A DNA stretch of 64,000 bases from Versatilivorator sp963663845. Its GTDB lineage: Bacteria; Acidobacteriota; Terriglobia; Versatilivoradales; Versatilivoraceae. Shown piece by piece: positions 35,813 through 43,499 of the stretch. A program made the position numbers and the translations under genes. The stretch is from assembly GCA_963663845.2 (NCBI GenBank), contig OY760650.2, forward strand, positions 1,364,001-1,428,000, in the 5' to 3' direction. Numbering within the stretch: the stretch's first letter is position 1; each line of letters opens with the position of its first letter. The notes below the pieces were generated by a model. That model was given only the letters and a program-made list of their open reading frames with translations, searched no databases and was not told the origin of the DNA.

Positions 35813-36059
35813 AAGCCCGCATTTCTCACCAGGCCGCTGAGCATGCGGGAGAAAAGTGTTCGTCCTTGACATCTTGCAGCACATCTTTTGGAGTCTTGAG
35901 CCTACAGACGGTGCTGGGCGCGCCCTGGCTTGGCCTTTTCCCCTCAGCACATCCATGCTCGCTCGACCGTAGTGACCGCTACTCTCTTCGCTCCCGAGGA
36001 CGCGCTGAGGGGAAAATTCCTACGCCATGATCACGCCCCCTGGTGAGAAATGCGGGCTT
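35813..36059. mobile_element. MITE-like 247-bp element with 21-bp perfect terminal inverted repeats
   Basis: 35813-35833 (starts aagcccgcatttctcacc) is the exact reverse complement of 36039-36059. Inside, a second perfect 13-bp inverted pair (ttttcccctcagc at 35936-35948, gctgaggggaaaa at 36004-36016) forms a nested hairpin. No ORF inside. I see no clear target-site duplication. Its right end covers the first 11 codons of the gene at 36027. The flanking 35577-35812 shows no feature. Confidence 0.6.
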
Positions 36060-36809
36060 CACTTCCGAGCCCGGGTGCCGGTTTTCGACGCCAACGTCGG
36101 CGTGGGACATCTCCGCAATCGGGCCTCGCCGTTCGAGAGCCCCGAGCAGCTCCTGGGGGAAATGGACCGTCACGGAGTGGCGAGGGCGCTGATCTACCAC
36201 CTCCAGGGAGAGGCGATGAGCGCTCTCGAAGGCAATGAGCGGCTGCTGTCCTGGGTGGACGGCCAATCGGCCCTGCACCCCCAATGGGTGGCCGACCCCA
36301 CCGCCGAGAGCCTGGCCCAGTTGCAGCAGTTGCATCGCTCCGGCCAACTCACCAGCGTCCGCCTCCACAACACCCGGGAATGTGGCCTGCCCCTTGTGGA
36401 CTGGATCTACGGGGACCTGCTGGAATGGCTGTCTGCCCAGCGCATCCCGCTGTGGCTTTCCCTGGCCGACACGCCGGCGGTGGAGGCGAGGGAGACGCTG
36501 CGCCGGTTCCCCGACCTGGTCACGGTCCTGGTGGGAACCCACTACATCCATTCCCTGATCGTCGGTCCGCTTCTGCGGCAGTTGCCCCGGGCCCACCTGG
36601 AGTTGAGCCGCTACGAGGGACTGGGAAAGATTCCGCCGCTGATCGGGGAATTCGGGATCGGGCGCCTGGTCTACGGCTCCTTCTACCCTCGCTACGCCAT
36701 GGGGCCGATGCTGTTCTCGCTGCATCACCTGGGCCTGGAGACGAGCGACCTGGAGCTGATCTGCTCCGGGAACCTCCAACGCATCCTGGAAGAGGGAGGG
36801 AAGCGATGA
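36027..36809 (+). CDS. Amidohydrolase_2-like protein without metal-binding residues
   Basis: 260 residues as read from ATG 36027, but the first 11 or so are encoded by the MITE-like element; the family fold seems to begin at VPVFDANVGVGHL. A normal member has D-x-H-x-H there (its neighbour has VIDFHGHVG); here both His are replaced (DANVGVG). The late catalytic Asp (GSD in the neighbour) reads GSF (VYGSFYPRYA). It looks like a catalytically dead partner. The gene overlaps the next by 4 bp, so the two are probably made together and may form a heteromer. Confidence 0.7.
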   Translation: MITPPGEKCGLHFRARVPVFDANVGVGHLRNRASPFESPEQLLGEMDRHGVARALIYHLQGEAMSALEGNERLLSWVDGQSALHPQWVADPTAESLAQLQQLHRSGQLTSVRLHNTRECGLPLVDWIYGDLLEWLSAQRIPLWLSLADTPAVEARETLRRFPDLVTVLVGTHYIHSLIVGPLLRQLPRAHLELSRYEGLGKIPPLIGEFGIGRLVYGSFYPRYAMGPMLFSLHHLGLETSDLELICSGNLQRILEEGGKR

Positions 36810-37561
36810 TCGCCGGAAGCAGGGTGATCGATTTTCACGGGCATGTCGGCCGCTGGGACGGCACGGGCATGAGAGACGATCCCGACGAAATGCTTCGAGC
36901 CATGGACGCCGTCGGCATCGACCGGAGCTGCCTCTTCAACATCTTTCATCCCGACGGTCGCACCGGCAACGACCTGACCGCTCGCTTCGTGAAGCGCCAT
37001 CCCGACCGCTTCATCGGCCTCGCCTACGTGTCGCCGCTGATGCCGGAAACCCTGGCGCCCGAGTTGGAACGGGCCGTGGACCACCTCGGGATGCGGGCCA
37101 TCAAGATCTATCCCTCCTACACGCCCTTCCCCCTGGACCATCCCGCCTGGGACCCGGTCTACGACTTCGCCCACCGGCGGAGCCTGGTGATCATCACCCA
37201 CACCGGCATCGAACCCACCACCGCGCCCCGCTTCCTCTCCCAGGTGGCGCCGCGATTCCCCGGAGCCCGCTTCGTGGCCGGTCACGCCGGAAACGTGGAG
37301 CCCTTCCGCGCCCAGGCCATCCGGGCGGCCCGCACCTGTCCCAACGTCTACCTGGAAACCTGCTCCTCCTTCCGCAGCCCGGGAGTGGTGGAGGAACTGG
37401 TGCAAAAAGCCGGGGCGGAGCGGGTGCTGTACGGCTCCGATACCCCCCTGATGGACCCGCGATGCCAGATCGGCAAGATTCTCACGGCAGACATCGATGA
37501 CCGGGCCAAGCGACGGATCCTGGGCGAGAACGCCTGCCGGCTGCTCGGGATCCGAGATTGA
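36806..37561 (+). CDS. Amidohydrolase_2-family metal-dependent hydrolase
   Basis: 251 residues, ATG 36806 in an ATGA overlap and preceded by agagggagggaagcg. Metal ligands are intact: VIDFHGHVGRW near 9-17, IITHTGIEP, FVAGHAGN and RVLYGSDTPLM. TIM-barrel hydrolase or decarboxylase of the ACMSD-related superfamily, cytoplasmic, substrate unknown. Likely acts with the metal-less protein encoded just upstream. Confidence 0.85.
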   Translation: MIAGSRVIDFHGHVGRWDGTGMRDDPDEMLRAMDAVGIDRSCLFNIFHPDGRTGNDLTARFVKRHPDRFIGLAYVSPLMPETLAPELERAVDHLGMRAIKIYPSYTPFPLDHPAWDPVYDFAHRRSLVIITHTGIEPTTAPRFLSQVAPRFPGARFVAGHAGNVEPFRAQAIRAARTCPNVYLETCSSFRSPGVVEELVQKAGAERVLYGSDTPLMDPRCQIGKILTADIDDRAKRRILGENACRLLGIRD

Positions 37562-37623
37562 GCGGGCGGACCCGCACACGGACCGGACCGGACCAGCAGG
37601 ACCATCCCACGCTGCTCCCCCAT

Positions 37624-37697
37624 GCAGGGGCAACCCTTGCGGTTGCCCGGTTGTTTCCGGCGACCTCGCATTGGGCGCCCGCAAGGGGCGCCCCTGC
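37624..37697. repeat. Palindromic intergenic repeat (three nested hairpins)
   Basis: Outer arms gcaggggc (37624) and gcccctgc (37690) enclose two inner hairpins: gggcaaccc-ttgc-ggttgccc and gggcgccc-gcaa-ggggcgccc. It resembles REP/BIME-type intergenic palindromes. It sits 60 bp after the amidohydrolase stop and may form a transcript-end structure, though it has no T-run. Confidence 0.65.
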
Positions 37698-37796
37698 AAT
37701 CCCACTGGGAATGTGGGCGTGATTCGGAGGCCTGGACCGTTCTGTCACCCTGAATGAGGGTGGGCGGGACGGCCCGGACCGGATCGACGGTCGGGA

Positions 37797-37825
37797 TTGA
37801 CAAGGAAATAGCCGAAGCGTATAGT
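37797..37825 (+). promoter_or_regulatory. Strong sigma70-like promoter
   Basis: TTGACA (37797-37802), a 17-bp spacer, TATAGT (37820-37825). This is the best -35/-10 pair I saw in the window. Transcription should begin about 37832, some 127 bp before the cold-shock start codon. Confidence 0.75.
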
Positions 37826-37831
37826 GGCCGG

Positions 37832-37899
37832 TGACTCTGGTGAGGCGAGTGTCTGTTCGGTCTTGAAGCAGCCGCCGCGGTTTGAGGCGGCTTTTTTTT
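37832..37899 (+). ncRNA. Candidate small RNA or attenuated csp leader
   Basis: From the predicted start site to the T-run of the terminator is about 68 nt. Two readings fit: a stand-alone small RNA, or a 5' leader in which the terminator hairpin limits read-through into the cold-shock gene 60 bp downstream. No known RNA family is recognised. The end points are inferred from the promoter and terminator only. Confidence 0.45.
37870..37899 (+). terminator. Intrinsic terminator between promoter and csp
   Basis: A perfect 7-bp GC-rich stem AGCCGCC (37870-37876) and GGCGGCT (37886-37892) with a 9-nt loop, followed by eight T (37892-37899). Its position downstream of a strong promoter and upstream of a coding region is unusual. 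Confidence 0.8.
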
Positions 37900-37958
37900 G
37901 TCCCGGCACTCGGAGATCCGGGGTGTCAACCATCTGGAGAAGGAGCGAGCGAAGGGCT

Positions 37959-38171
37959 ATGTCAGAAAGAATTCAGGGAACAGTCAAGTGGTTCAACTCA
38001 AGCAAAGGCTACGGCTTCATTTCCCATGACGGCGGTGAAGACGTCTTTGTGCATTACTCGGCGGTGCAGGCGGATGGCTACCGGTCACTGGACGAGGGAC
38101 AGCGGGTGGAATTCACCATCGAACGCGGTCCCAAGGGGCTGAAGGCCAGCAACGTGGTAAACATTCAGTAA
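37959..38171 (+). CDS. Cold-shock domain protein
   Basis: 70 residues, the standard Csp length. ATG 37959 follows gaaggagcgagcg. Both nucleic-acid-binding motifs are present: RNP1 KGYGFI and RNP2 VFVHY, after GTVKWFN. It binds single-stranded RNA/DNA and melts RNA structure. A terminator lies in its presumed leader, so expression may be controlled by read-through. It converges on the DUF1501 gene with 3 bp between stops. Confidence 0.95.
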   Translation: MSERIQGTVKWFNSSKGYGFISHDGGEDVFVHYSAVQADGYRSLDEGQRVEFTIERGPKGLKASNVVNIQ

Positions 38172-38174
38172 CGG

Positions 38175-39650
38175 CTAGGCGATAATATCCTGGACGACGC
38201 GGGCGGGATACTCGTCCGTCAGTCTTTCGCTTCGGCCCTCACGCTCGAAGATCAACTGCCGGTGGTTCATGCCCAGCAGGTGAAGCATGGTGGCGTGCAA
38301 GTCGTGCACGCTGACGGGGTTCTCCGCGGCCCTGTAGCCGATGTCGTCGGTGGCGCCGTAGACGGCGCCCCCCTTGACGCCGCCGCCGGCCAGCCAGACG
38401 CTGAATCCCGAGGGCCCGTGATCGCGCCCCACCTCCCCGCTGGCGGGCTGCTGGGCGATGGGAAGGCGGCCGAATTCTCCGCCCCAGACCACCAGCGTGC
38501 GGTCCAGCAATCCCCGCAGCTTCAAGTCCTTTAGCAGGGCTGCGGCCGGCTTGTCGGTCTTGCCGCAGGCATAGCCCAGGTTCTTGACCAGGGCGCTGTG
38601 GTTGTCCCAGATCTGGCCTTCGATGTAGATCTGCACCAGGCGGACCCCCCGCTCCACCAATCTTCGAGCCATCAGGCAGCGTTTGCCGTAGGAAGCGGTC
38701 AACTCGTCGTCGAGGCCGTACATCTCCTTGGTGGCCTCTGATTCCCCCGACACGTCCAGAGCATCCGAAGCGGCCAACTGCATGCGGGCCGCCAACTCGT
38801 AGCCGGCAATGCGGGCTTCCAGCTCGGCTTCGTCCGGGTGCCGGCTCAAGTGGTTGCGGTCCAGGTGCCTGAGCAGCGAGCGGGACAGCTTCACCACCGG
38901 ACTGGGCCATTCCTCCCGGGGATGGAGGTTGAGCAGCGGCGAACCCTCCGACCGCACCCGGGTCCCCTGGTAGACGGCCGGCAGAAACCCTGCCTGCCAG
39001 TTCTGGATGTCGTTGATGGGCAGCCCCTTGGGGTCGTCCAGCACCACGTAGGCGGGCAGGTTCCGGTTCTCGCTGCCCAGGCCGTAGACCACCCAGGCCC
39101 CCAGCGAAGGCCGCCCCGGAAACATGCGCCCCGAGTGCATGACGAACAGCGAGGATTCGTGGGCAATGTGGGGCGTGAACATGGAGCGAATCACGGTGAT
39201 GTCGTCCACCTGCTCCGCCAGGTGAGGCATCGCCTCCGACACCTCGATGCCCGATTCACCCCGCTTGGAGAACTTGAACGGGGACGGCATGAGGCCGCCG
39301 GCTTCCCGAACCGCTCGAATCTCGCTGGCCAGGTCGCGGCCGGGCGGCTGACCGGCGAATTTCTCCAGGGCAGGCTTGGGGTCCAGCAGATCCACCTGGC
39401 TGGGCCCGCCGTTCATGAACAACTGAATGACCGAGGTGGCCCTGGGCTCGAAATGGGGTTGCCGCCTCATGAGATCGTAGACCTGCCGCGAACCCGCCGC
39501 CCGGAGGGAATCGGGTCCCAGCAGGTCCGCCCCCAGCAGGGTGGCCAGGGCGGCTCCCTGAAGGCCGTCGCCCACCTGGGAAAAGAAGGTCCTCCGGTCA
39601 ATGGGGGCGGGGCCACTCCCGGGGACGGCTTGCCGTTGTCTGGATGTCAT
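38175..39650 (-). CDS. DUF1501 domain protein, Tat-exported
   Basis: 491 residues from ATG 39650, 38 bp after the stop of the DUF1553 gene. The twin-arginine signal reads PIDRRTFFSQVGDGL. Sulfatase-like DUF1501 features are LFMNGGPSQVDLLDPKP, SMFTPHIAHESSLFVMHSG, WGGEFGRLP and GRDHGPSGFSVWLAGGGVKG. Almost always encoded next to a DUF1549/DUF1553 cytochrome in Planctomycetota and relatives, as here. Periplasmic; function unproven. Confidence 0.92.
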   Translation of the reverse strand: MTSRQRQAVPGSGPAPIDRRTFFSQVGDGLQGAALATLLGADLLGPDSLRAAGSRQVYDLMRRQPHFEPRATSVIQLFMNGGPSQVDLLDPKPALEKFAGQPPGRDLASEIRAVREAGGLMPSPFKFSKRGESGIEVSEAMPHLAEQVDDITVIRSMFTPHIAHESSLFVMHSGRMFPGRPSLGAWVVYGLGSENRNLPAYVVLDDPKGLPINDIQNWQAGFLPAVYQGTRVRSEGSPLLNLHPREEWPSPVVKLSRSLLRHLDRNHLSRHPDEAELEARIAGYELAARMQLAASDALDVSGESEATKEMYGLDDELTASYGKRCLMARRLVERGVRLVQIYIEGQIWDNHSALVKNLGYACGKTDKPAAALLKDLKLRGLLDRTLVVWGGEFGRLPIAQQPASGEVGRDHGPSGFSVWLAGGGVKGGAVYGATDDIGYRAAENPVSVHDLHATMLHLLGMNHRQLIFEREGRSERLTDEYPARVVQDIIA

Positions 39651-39688
39651 CGGACTCGTTCCTCGATTGCAGTGTGATTCCCGTTTCC

Positions 39689-42600
39689 CTAATTCACGTA
39701 CAGAAATTCGGCGGAGTTGAGAAACGTGTGGCACAGGGATGCCAGCCCCAGCCACTCGGCCTTGCTGGCGACCGGCTCCTCCGGGACCTCCACTTCCAGG
39801 TGCCGCTTCCACTCCCGAGTCAACTGGCCGAGGACTTCCTCGGCCTTGGCGGACTCCTCGGCAGTGGGCGGTCGGGTCAGCGCCAGCAGGTAGACCCGCT
39901 CGATCTGCCTGGCAGGGTCCTCCCCCACGGCGTCGATCACCCGGCCGGCCATGTGCCGCGCGCTGAGGCGCACCAATTCGCTGTTCTCCAGTTGCAGCGC
40001 CTGGGACGAGACGGTGGAATGGGGCCGCTTGAGGCAGTTGGGCACCAGCAGCGGGGCGTCGAAGGACTCCAGCAGGCTGAGCGGCTGGGAACGCCTCTGC
40101 CTCACGTAGATGCTCCTCCGGTAACCCTCGGGGCTCTCCTTGGCGATCACCTCTCCGTCGGGCTTGATCTCCAACTCGTCGGCGGGACCGTAGCGGGTCG
40201 GGTCCAGCCGTCCCGAGACCTTGAGAATGGAGTCCCTGAGGGCGTCCGCATCCAACCGCCTGAGAGGGAAACGGGACAGGAGGCGATTGCCGGGGTCCCT
40301 CTCCAGGGAGAGGGGTCCGGCGCTGGAGGTCTGCCGGTAGGCCGCGGAGGTCATGATCAAACGGTGCAGGGCCTTGAGGCTCCAGCCGCCATCCACGAAC
40401 TGGCGGGCCAGCCAATCCAGCAGCTCGGGATGGGACGGCCGCGCACCGGTGCTTCCGAAGTTGCCGGGCGTGCTCACCAGCCCCACGCCGAAGTGGTGCT
40501 GCCAGATGCGGTTCACCATGACGCGGGCCGTCAGGGGATGGCCGGGCTGCGTCAGCCACTGGGCCAGGGCCAGGCGCCGTCCGGTGGTCTCGGTGCTCCA
40601 GTCGGGCTTTTTCACCCGGTAGGGCATCAGCTCTCCGTCGAGCACCGCCGGCACTCCCGGCGGCACCTCATCCCCGGGATTGGTGTATTCGCCCCGTCCC
40701 AGGATCCGAGTGGGGGTGGGACGGCCTCCCATGTCGAACAGCGCCCGGATCTTCGGCTTGGCCTTCAACTTCTTCTTCTCGTCCTTGATCTGCTGCTCGA
40801 TCTCCTTGGAGGTCTCGGCAAAGTCCTTGAACTTCTGAAGGATTTCCGCTTGGGTGACCTCAAGGGTCTTCGCAAACTTGCCCAACAGGTACTTCTGAAC
40901 CGGGGTTCGTTCCCGGGGCCCGGCCTGCGAGGCCTCCTTCAAATCCTGCCTCAGCGACTCGGGCAGGGCCGCCCTCTTTTCCTCCAGGAGCTGCTTGCGG
41001 AGGGGACGGGCCTTCTCCTCCAGTTGCCGTTCCAGCTCCGCGATCTTGCGCTCGAAGGGCACGTTGTGCTCCTCCACCTCCCGCAGCTCGCTGTCGGAAG
41101 GCAGGGGCAGCAAGCGGGTGTTGGTCTCGTCGCAGTCGGCTCCCACCCCGATGCAGCCCAGGCTGGGCGACAGCCAGTCGTAGGGATCGTAGGCCGTCCT
41201 CAAGATGGCGCTCAGCCGATAGTAGTCCCGCTGGGAGAGCGGATCGAACTTGTGGTCGTGGCAGCGGGCGCAAGCCAGCGTCAGCCCCATGGTGGAGGAG
41301 CTCAGGATCTCGATCTGGGTGGCCACCACGTCCAGGCGTTCCGGCAGGTTGTTCTGCTCGGTGCTGTAGGTCGAGTCCGGTCCCATTCGCAGAAATCCGG
41401 TGGCCACCAGCAGGTCCAACTGATCGGGGCCGTAGCTCTCCACCGCCTTGTAGTCGAAGAGCTCGTCCCCGGCGATCTGCTCGATCAGAAACCGGTCGTA
41501 GGGCTTGTCGGCATTCAGCGACCGTATGACGTAGTCGCGGTAACGGAAGGCGTGCGGGCGGAAATTGTCGGAGGAAACCCCTCCTTCGGAATCGGCATAG
41601 CCCACGGCGTCCAGCCAATAGCGGGCCCAGCGCTCGCCGTAGTGGGGAGATTCCAGCAGGCGGTCCACCAGGCGTTCGTAGGCCTGCGGGTCGGAGTCGG
41701 CCAGGTAGGACCGGATCTCTTCGGGGGAGGGAGGAAGACCCGCCAGGTCGAGCCAGGCCCGGCGCATCAAGGCCAGGCGGTCGGCCGGCGGGGAAAAGCC
41801 CAGGTCCTCCGCTTCCAAACGAGCCAGCAGAAAGGCGTCCACCGGGTTCCGGATGCGATCCTTCCCCTTCACTCCGGGCTCCACCGGCCGGCGGGGCGGT
41901 TGAAAGGACCAGAACTGTCGGTCCTTGGAGGCTACTGTTGAATCCCGACCCGGGGCGGCTTCGGGAGGCGTTTCGGGATCGGGCAGGGCGCCCGCCCCAA
42001 TCCAGGCCTGCACCTTGTCGAACTCGTCCGAGGTGAGGCCGCGCACCGAGAACTGCTCCTGCAGGTGGGGCGGCGGCATCTCCTGGGCGCGGATGCGCCG
42101 AACCAGCAGACTTTCCTCCGGTTTGCCGGGAACGATGGCGGGACCCGACTTCCCCCCTTTCAACAGGCCTTCCCGGGTCCTCAGGTCCAGACCGGCTTCC
42201 TGGCGCCTGCGCCCGTGGCAAGGCAGGCACTTGGCTCCCAGAACGGCAGCCATCACTTCCCGCTCACGCACGGGGGGCGCGGACGCGGGAACGGGCGTCT
42301 CGGCGGTCTTCCCGGGCATCCCGGCTTCAATCCAGCGCCGCACCACCTCGACGGCCCCCGCCTCCAGCGGCGCCCCTCCCATGGGCATGCCGCCGGAGTT
42401 GATCAGCACCAGCAGCCGGCTCTCCAGAGGCTGGTGGGCCACCACCACCGCGCCCGAGTCGCCGCCGGCCAGGACCCGTTCCAGGGTCTCCAGGGACAAT
42501 CCGCCTTGACGAGCCTGGTCGCCGTGACACTGCAGGCAATGCTGCTGAAAGATGGGCAGGACGTCGGTTTCGAAGCCGGGAGACTGGGCGCCCTGGACGG

Positions 42601-42703
42601 GCAGAGACAACATCAGGGTCCCGATCCCTGCCAGGAAGAGCCGGCCGCCAACCGGCGCGGAACGACTCCCCCGGGAATTCAGGACTGTTTGCTCCCGCCC
42701 CAT
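39689..42703 (-). CDS. PSD1/DUF1549-DUF1553 multi-domain cytochrome c-like protein
   Basis: 1004 residues, ATG 42703 after gggtgaaggg. A signal peptide is followed by two Planctomycete cytochrome c (PSCyt1) units with haem motifs HCLQCH near 55 and KCLPCH near 160, a PSCyt2/DUF1549 domain (IRNPVDAFLLARLE, RRAWLDLAGLPPSPEEI, ERWARYWLDAVGYADSEG), a coiled-coil stretch around 520-640 and DUF1553 (RLALAQWLTQPGHPLTARV, VNRIWQHHFG). Forms an operon with the downstream DUF1501 gene. Thought to be an exported redox or polymer-degradation module. No reaction is established. Confidence 0.93.
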   Translation of the reverse strand: MGREQTVLNSRGSRSAPVGGRLFLAGIGTLMLSLPVQGAQSPGFETDVLPIFQQHCLQCHGDQARQGGLSLETLERVLAGGDSGAVVVAHQPLESRLLVLINSGGMPMGGAPLEAGAVEVVRRWIEAGMPGKTAETPVPASAPPVREREVMAAVLGAKCLPCHGRRRQEAGLDLRTREGLLKGGKSGPAIVPGKPEESLLVRRIRAQEMPPPHLQEQFSVRGLTSDEFDKVQAWIGAGALPDPETPPEAAPGRDSTVASKDRQFWSFQPPRRPVEPGVKGKDRIRNPVDAFLLARLEAEDLGFSPPADRLALMRRAWLDLAGLPPSPEEIRSYLADSDPQAYERLVDRLLESPHYGERWARYWLDAVGYADSEGGVSSDNFRPHAFRYRDYVIRSLNADKPYDRFLIEQIAGDELFDYKAVESYGPDQLDLLVATGFLRMGPDSTYSTEQNNLPERLDVVATQIEILSSSTMGLTLACARCHDHKFDPLSQRDYYRLSAILRTAYDPYDWLSPSLGCIGVGADCDETNTRLLPLPSDSELREVEEHNVPFERKIAELERQLEEKARPLRKQLLEEKRAALPESLRQDLKEASQAGPRERTPVQKYLLGKFAKTLEVTQAEILQKFKDFAETSKEIEQQIKDEKKKLKAKPKIRALFDMGGRPTPTRILGRGEYTNPGDEVPPGVPAVLDGELMPYRVKKPDWSTETTGRRLALAQWLTQPGHPLTARVMVNRIWQHHFGVGLVSTPGNFGSTGARPSHPELLDWLARQFVDGGWSLKALHRLIMTSAAYRQTSSAGPLSLERDPGNRLLSRFPLRRLDADALRDSILKVSGRLDPTRYGPADELEIKPDGEVIAKESPEGYRRSIYVRQRRSQPLSLLESFDAPLLVPNCLKRPHSTVSSQALQLENSELVRLSARHMAGRVIDAVGEDPARQIERVYLLALTRPPTAEESAKAEEVLGQLTREWKRHLEVEVPEEPVASKAEWLGLASLCHTFLNSAEFLYVN

Positions 42704-42814
42704 GTCCCTTCACCCGTCCTCTCAGCCTCGACAAACGGTAGGGTGATTATAACACCGCTCCAGGGCTTTGATTGGCTCACGGGTGGGTGGGTGTTTCCGT
42801 GAATTGCCGGCAAC

Positions 42815-43381
42815 TCAAGGGCCGGCGTCATCCGATGGCGTTTTCAGCTTTACGAGAGTCGATTTCTTGTCAAGTGCCCTTCCCCAGAAGTACCCACCCA
42901 CAGCTCCGGCAGCCGTAAAGCCGAAAATCATGGAGCCGTAGGTCTGGTTGAAACTTTCACCGGCAAACTCCGTGGCGCTTGCCAGCAGTCCCAACCCGAA
43001 GCCCGCAGCTCCCAAAATGATTGACGCTTTGATTCTGGCGTTTCCCTCGTAGCGCGTCACCTGAATGCGGGAAAAGTCCCGGATGAGAAGGGATTTCTCG
43101 CCCTTGGGAAAACCGTCAGGAGGAACCGTCTTCCTTATGTTCAGCACGAGCCACTCATCTCTCAAATCCTTGACCTTTCCACTCAAGACCGTTCCATCCT
43201 TGAGCCGGCCTTCGATTGCGCCTTTGCTCAGCAAGCGTTCCAGCCTGTCCAGATCCGAGGCCTTCACCTCTACGACTTTACTTTCCTGTGCTTGAACCGA
43301 GCAGGGATCCGGCAATTGAAACGGCAATACCAGGCAAGCCGACAGCCCGAATAGCCGCCAGCGGCGTGTGCGTGTTCTCAT
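42815..43381 (-). CDS. Unknown membrane protein with small beta-barrel-like domain
   Basis: 188 residues from ATG 43381 (a GTG directly before it gives one extra residue; the gaggtgcc RBS serves either). A signal or anchor (LFGLSACLVLPFQL) precedes an Sm/SH3-like stretch (IEGRLKDGTVLSGKVKDL, LLIRDFSRIQV) and two hydrophobic helices (SIILGAAGFGLGLLA and MIFGFTAAGAVGGYF). The layout and a PKG...SRI pattern match the protein at 45976. No family recognised. Divergent from the amgK-like gene. Confidence 0.6.
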   Translation of the reverse strand: MRTRTRRWRLFGLSACLVLPFQLPDPCSVQAQESKVVEVKASDLDRLERLLSKGAIEGRLKDGTVLSGKVKDLRDEWLVLNIRKTVPPDGFPKGEKSLLIRDFSRIQVTRYEGNARIKASIILGAAGFGLGLLASATEFAGESFNQTYGSMIFGFTAAGAVGGYFWGRALDKKSTLVKLKTPSDDAGP

Positions 43382-43499
43382 CACGGCACCTCATGGGAAA
43401 GGGATCTGCAATGGATTGTACCCCACTATTGTATGATCTCCGAAGGGCACCGTCTGGACCCCCCATGATTCCACCGCCAATTCTGGCTTGGTAGCACCC

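Noticed and set aside
39644..41941. 765-codon + strand open frame
   Set aside because: It is antisense to the DUF1549/1553 gene, with no domain and the long-frame look caused by high GC at third codon positions.
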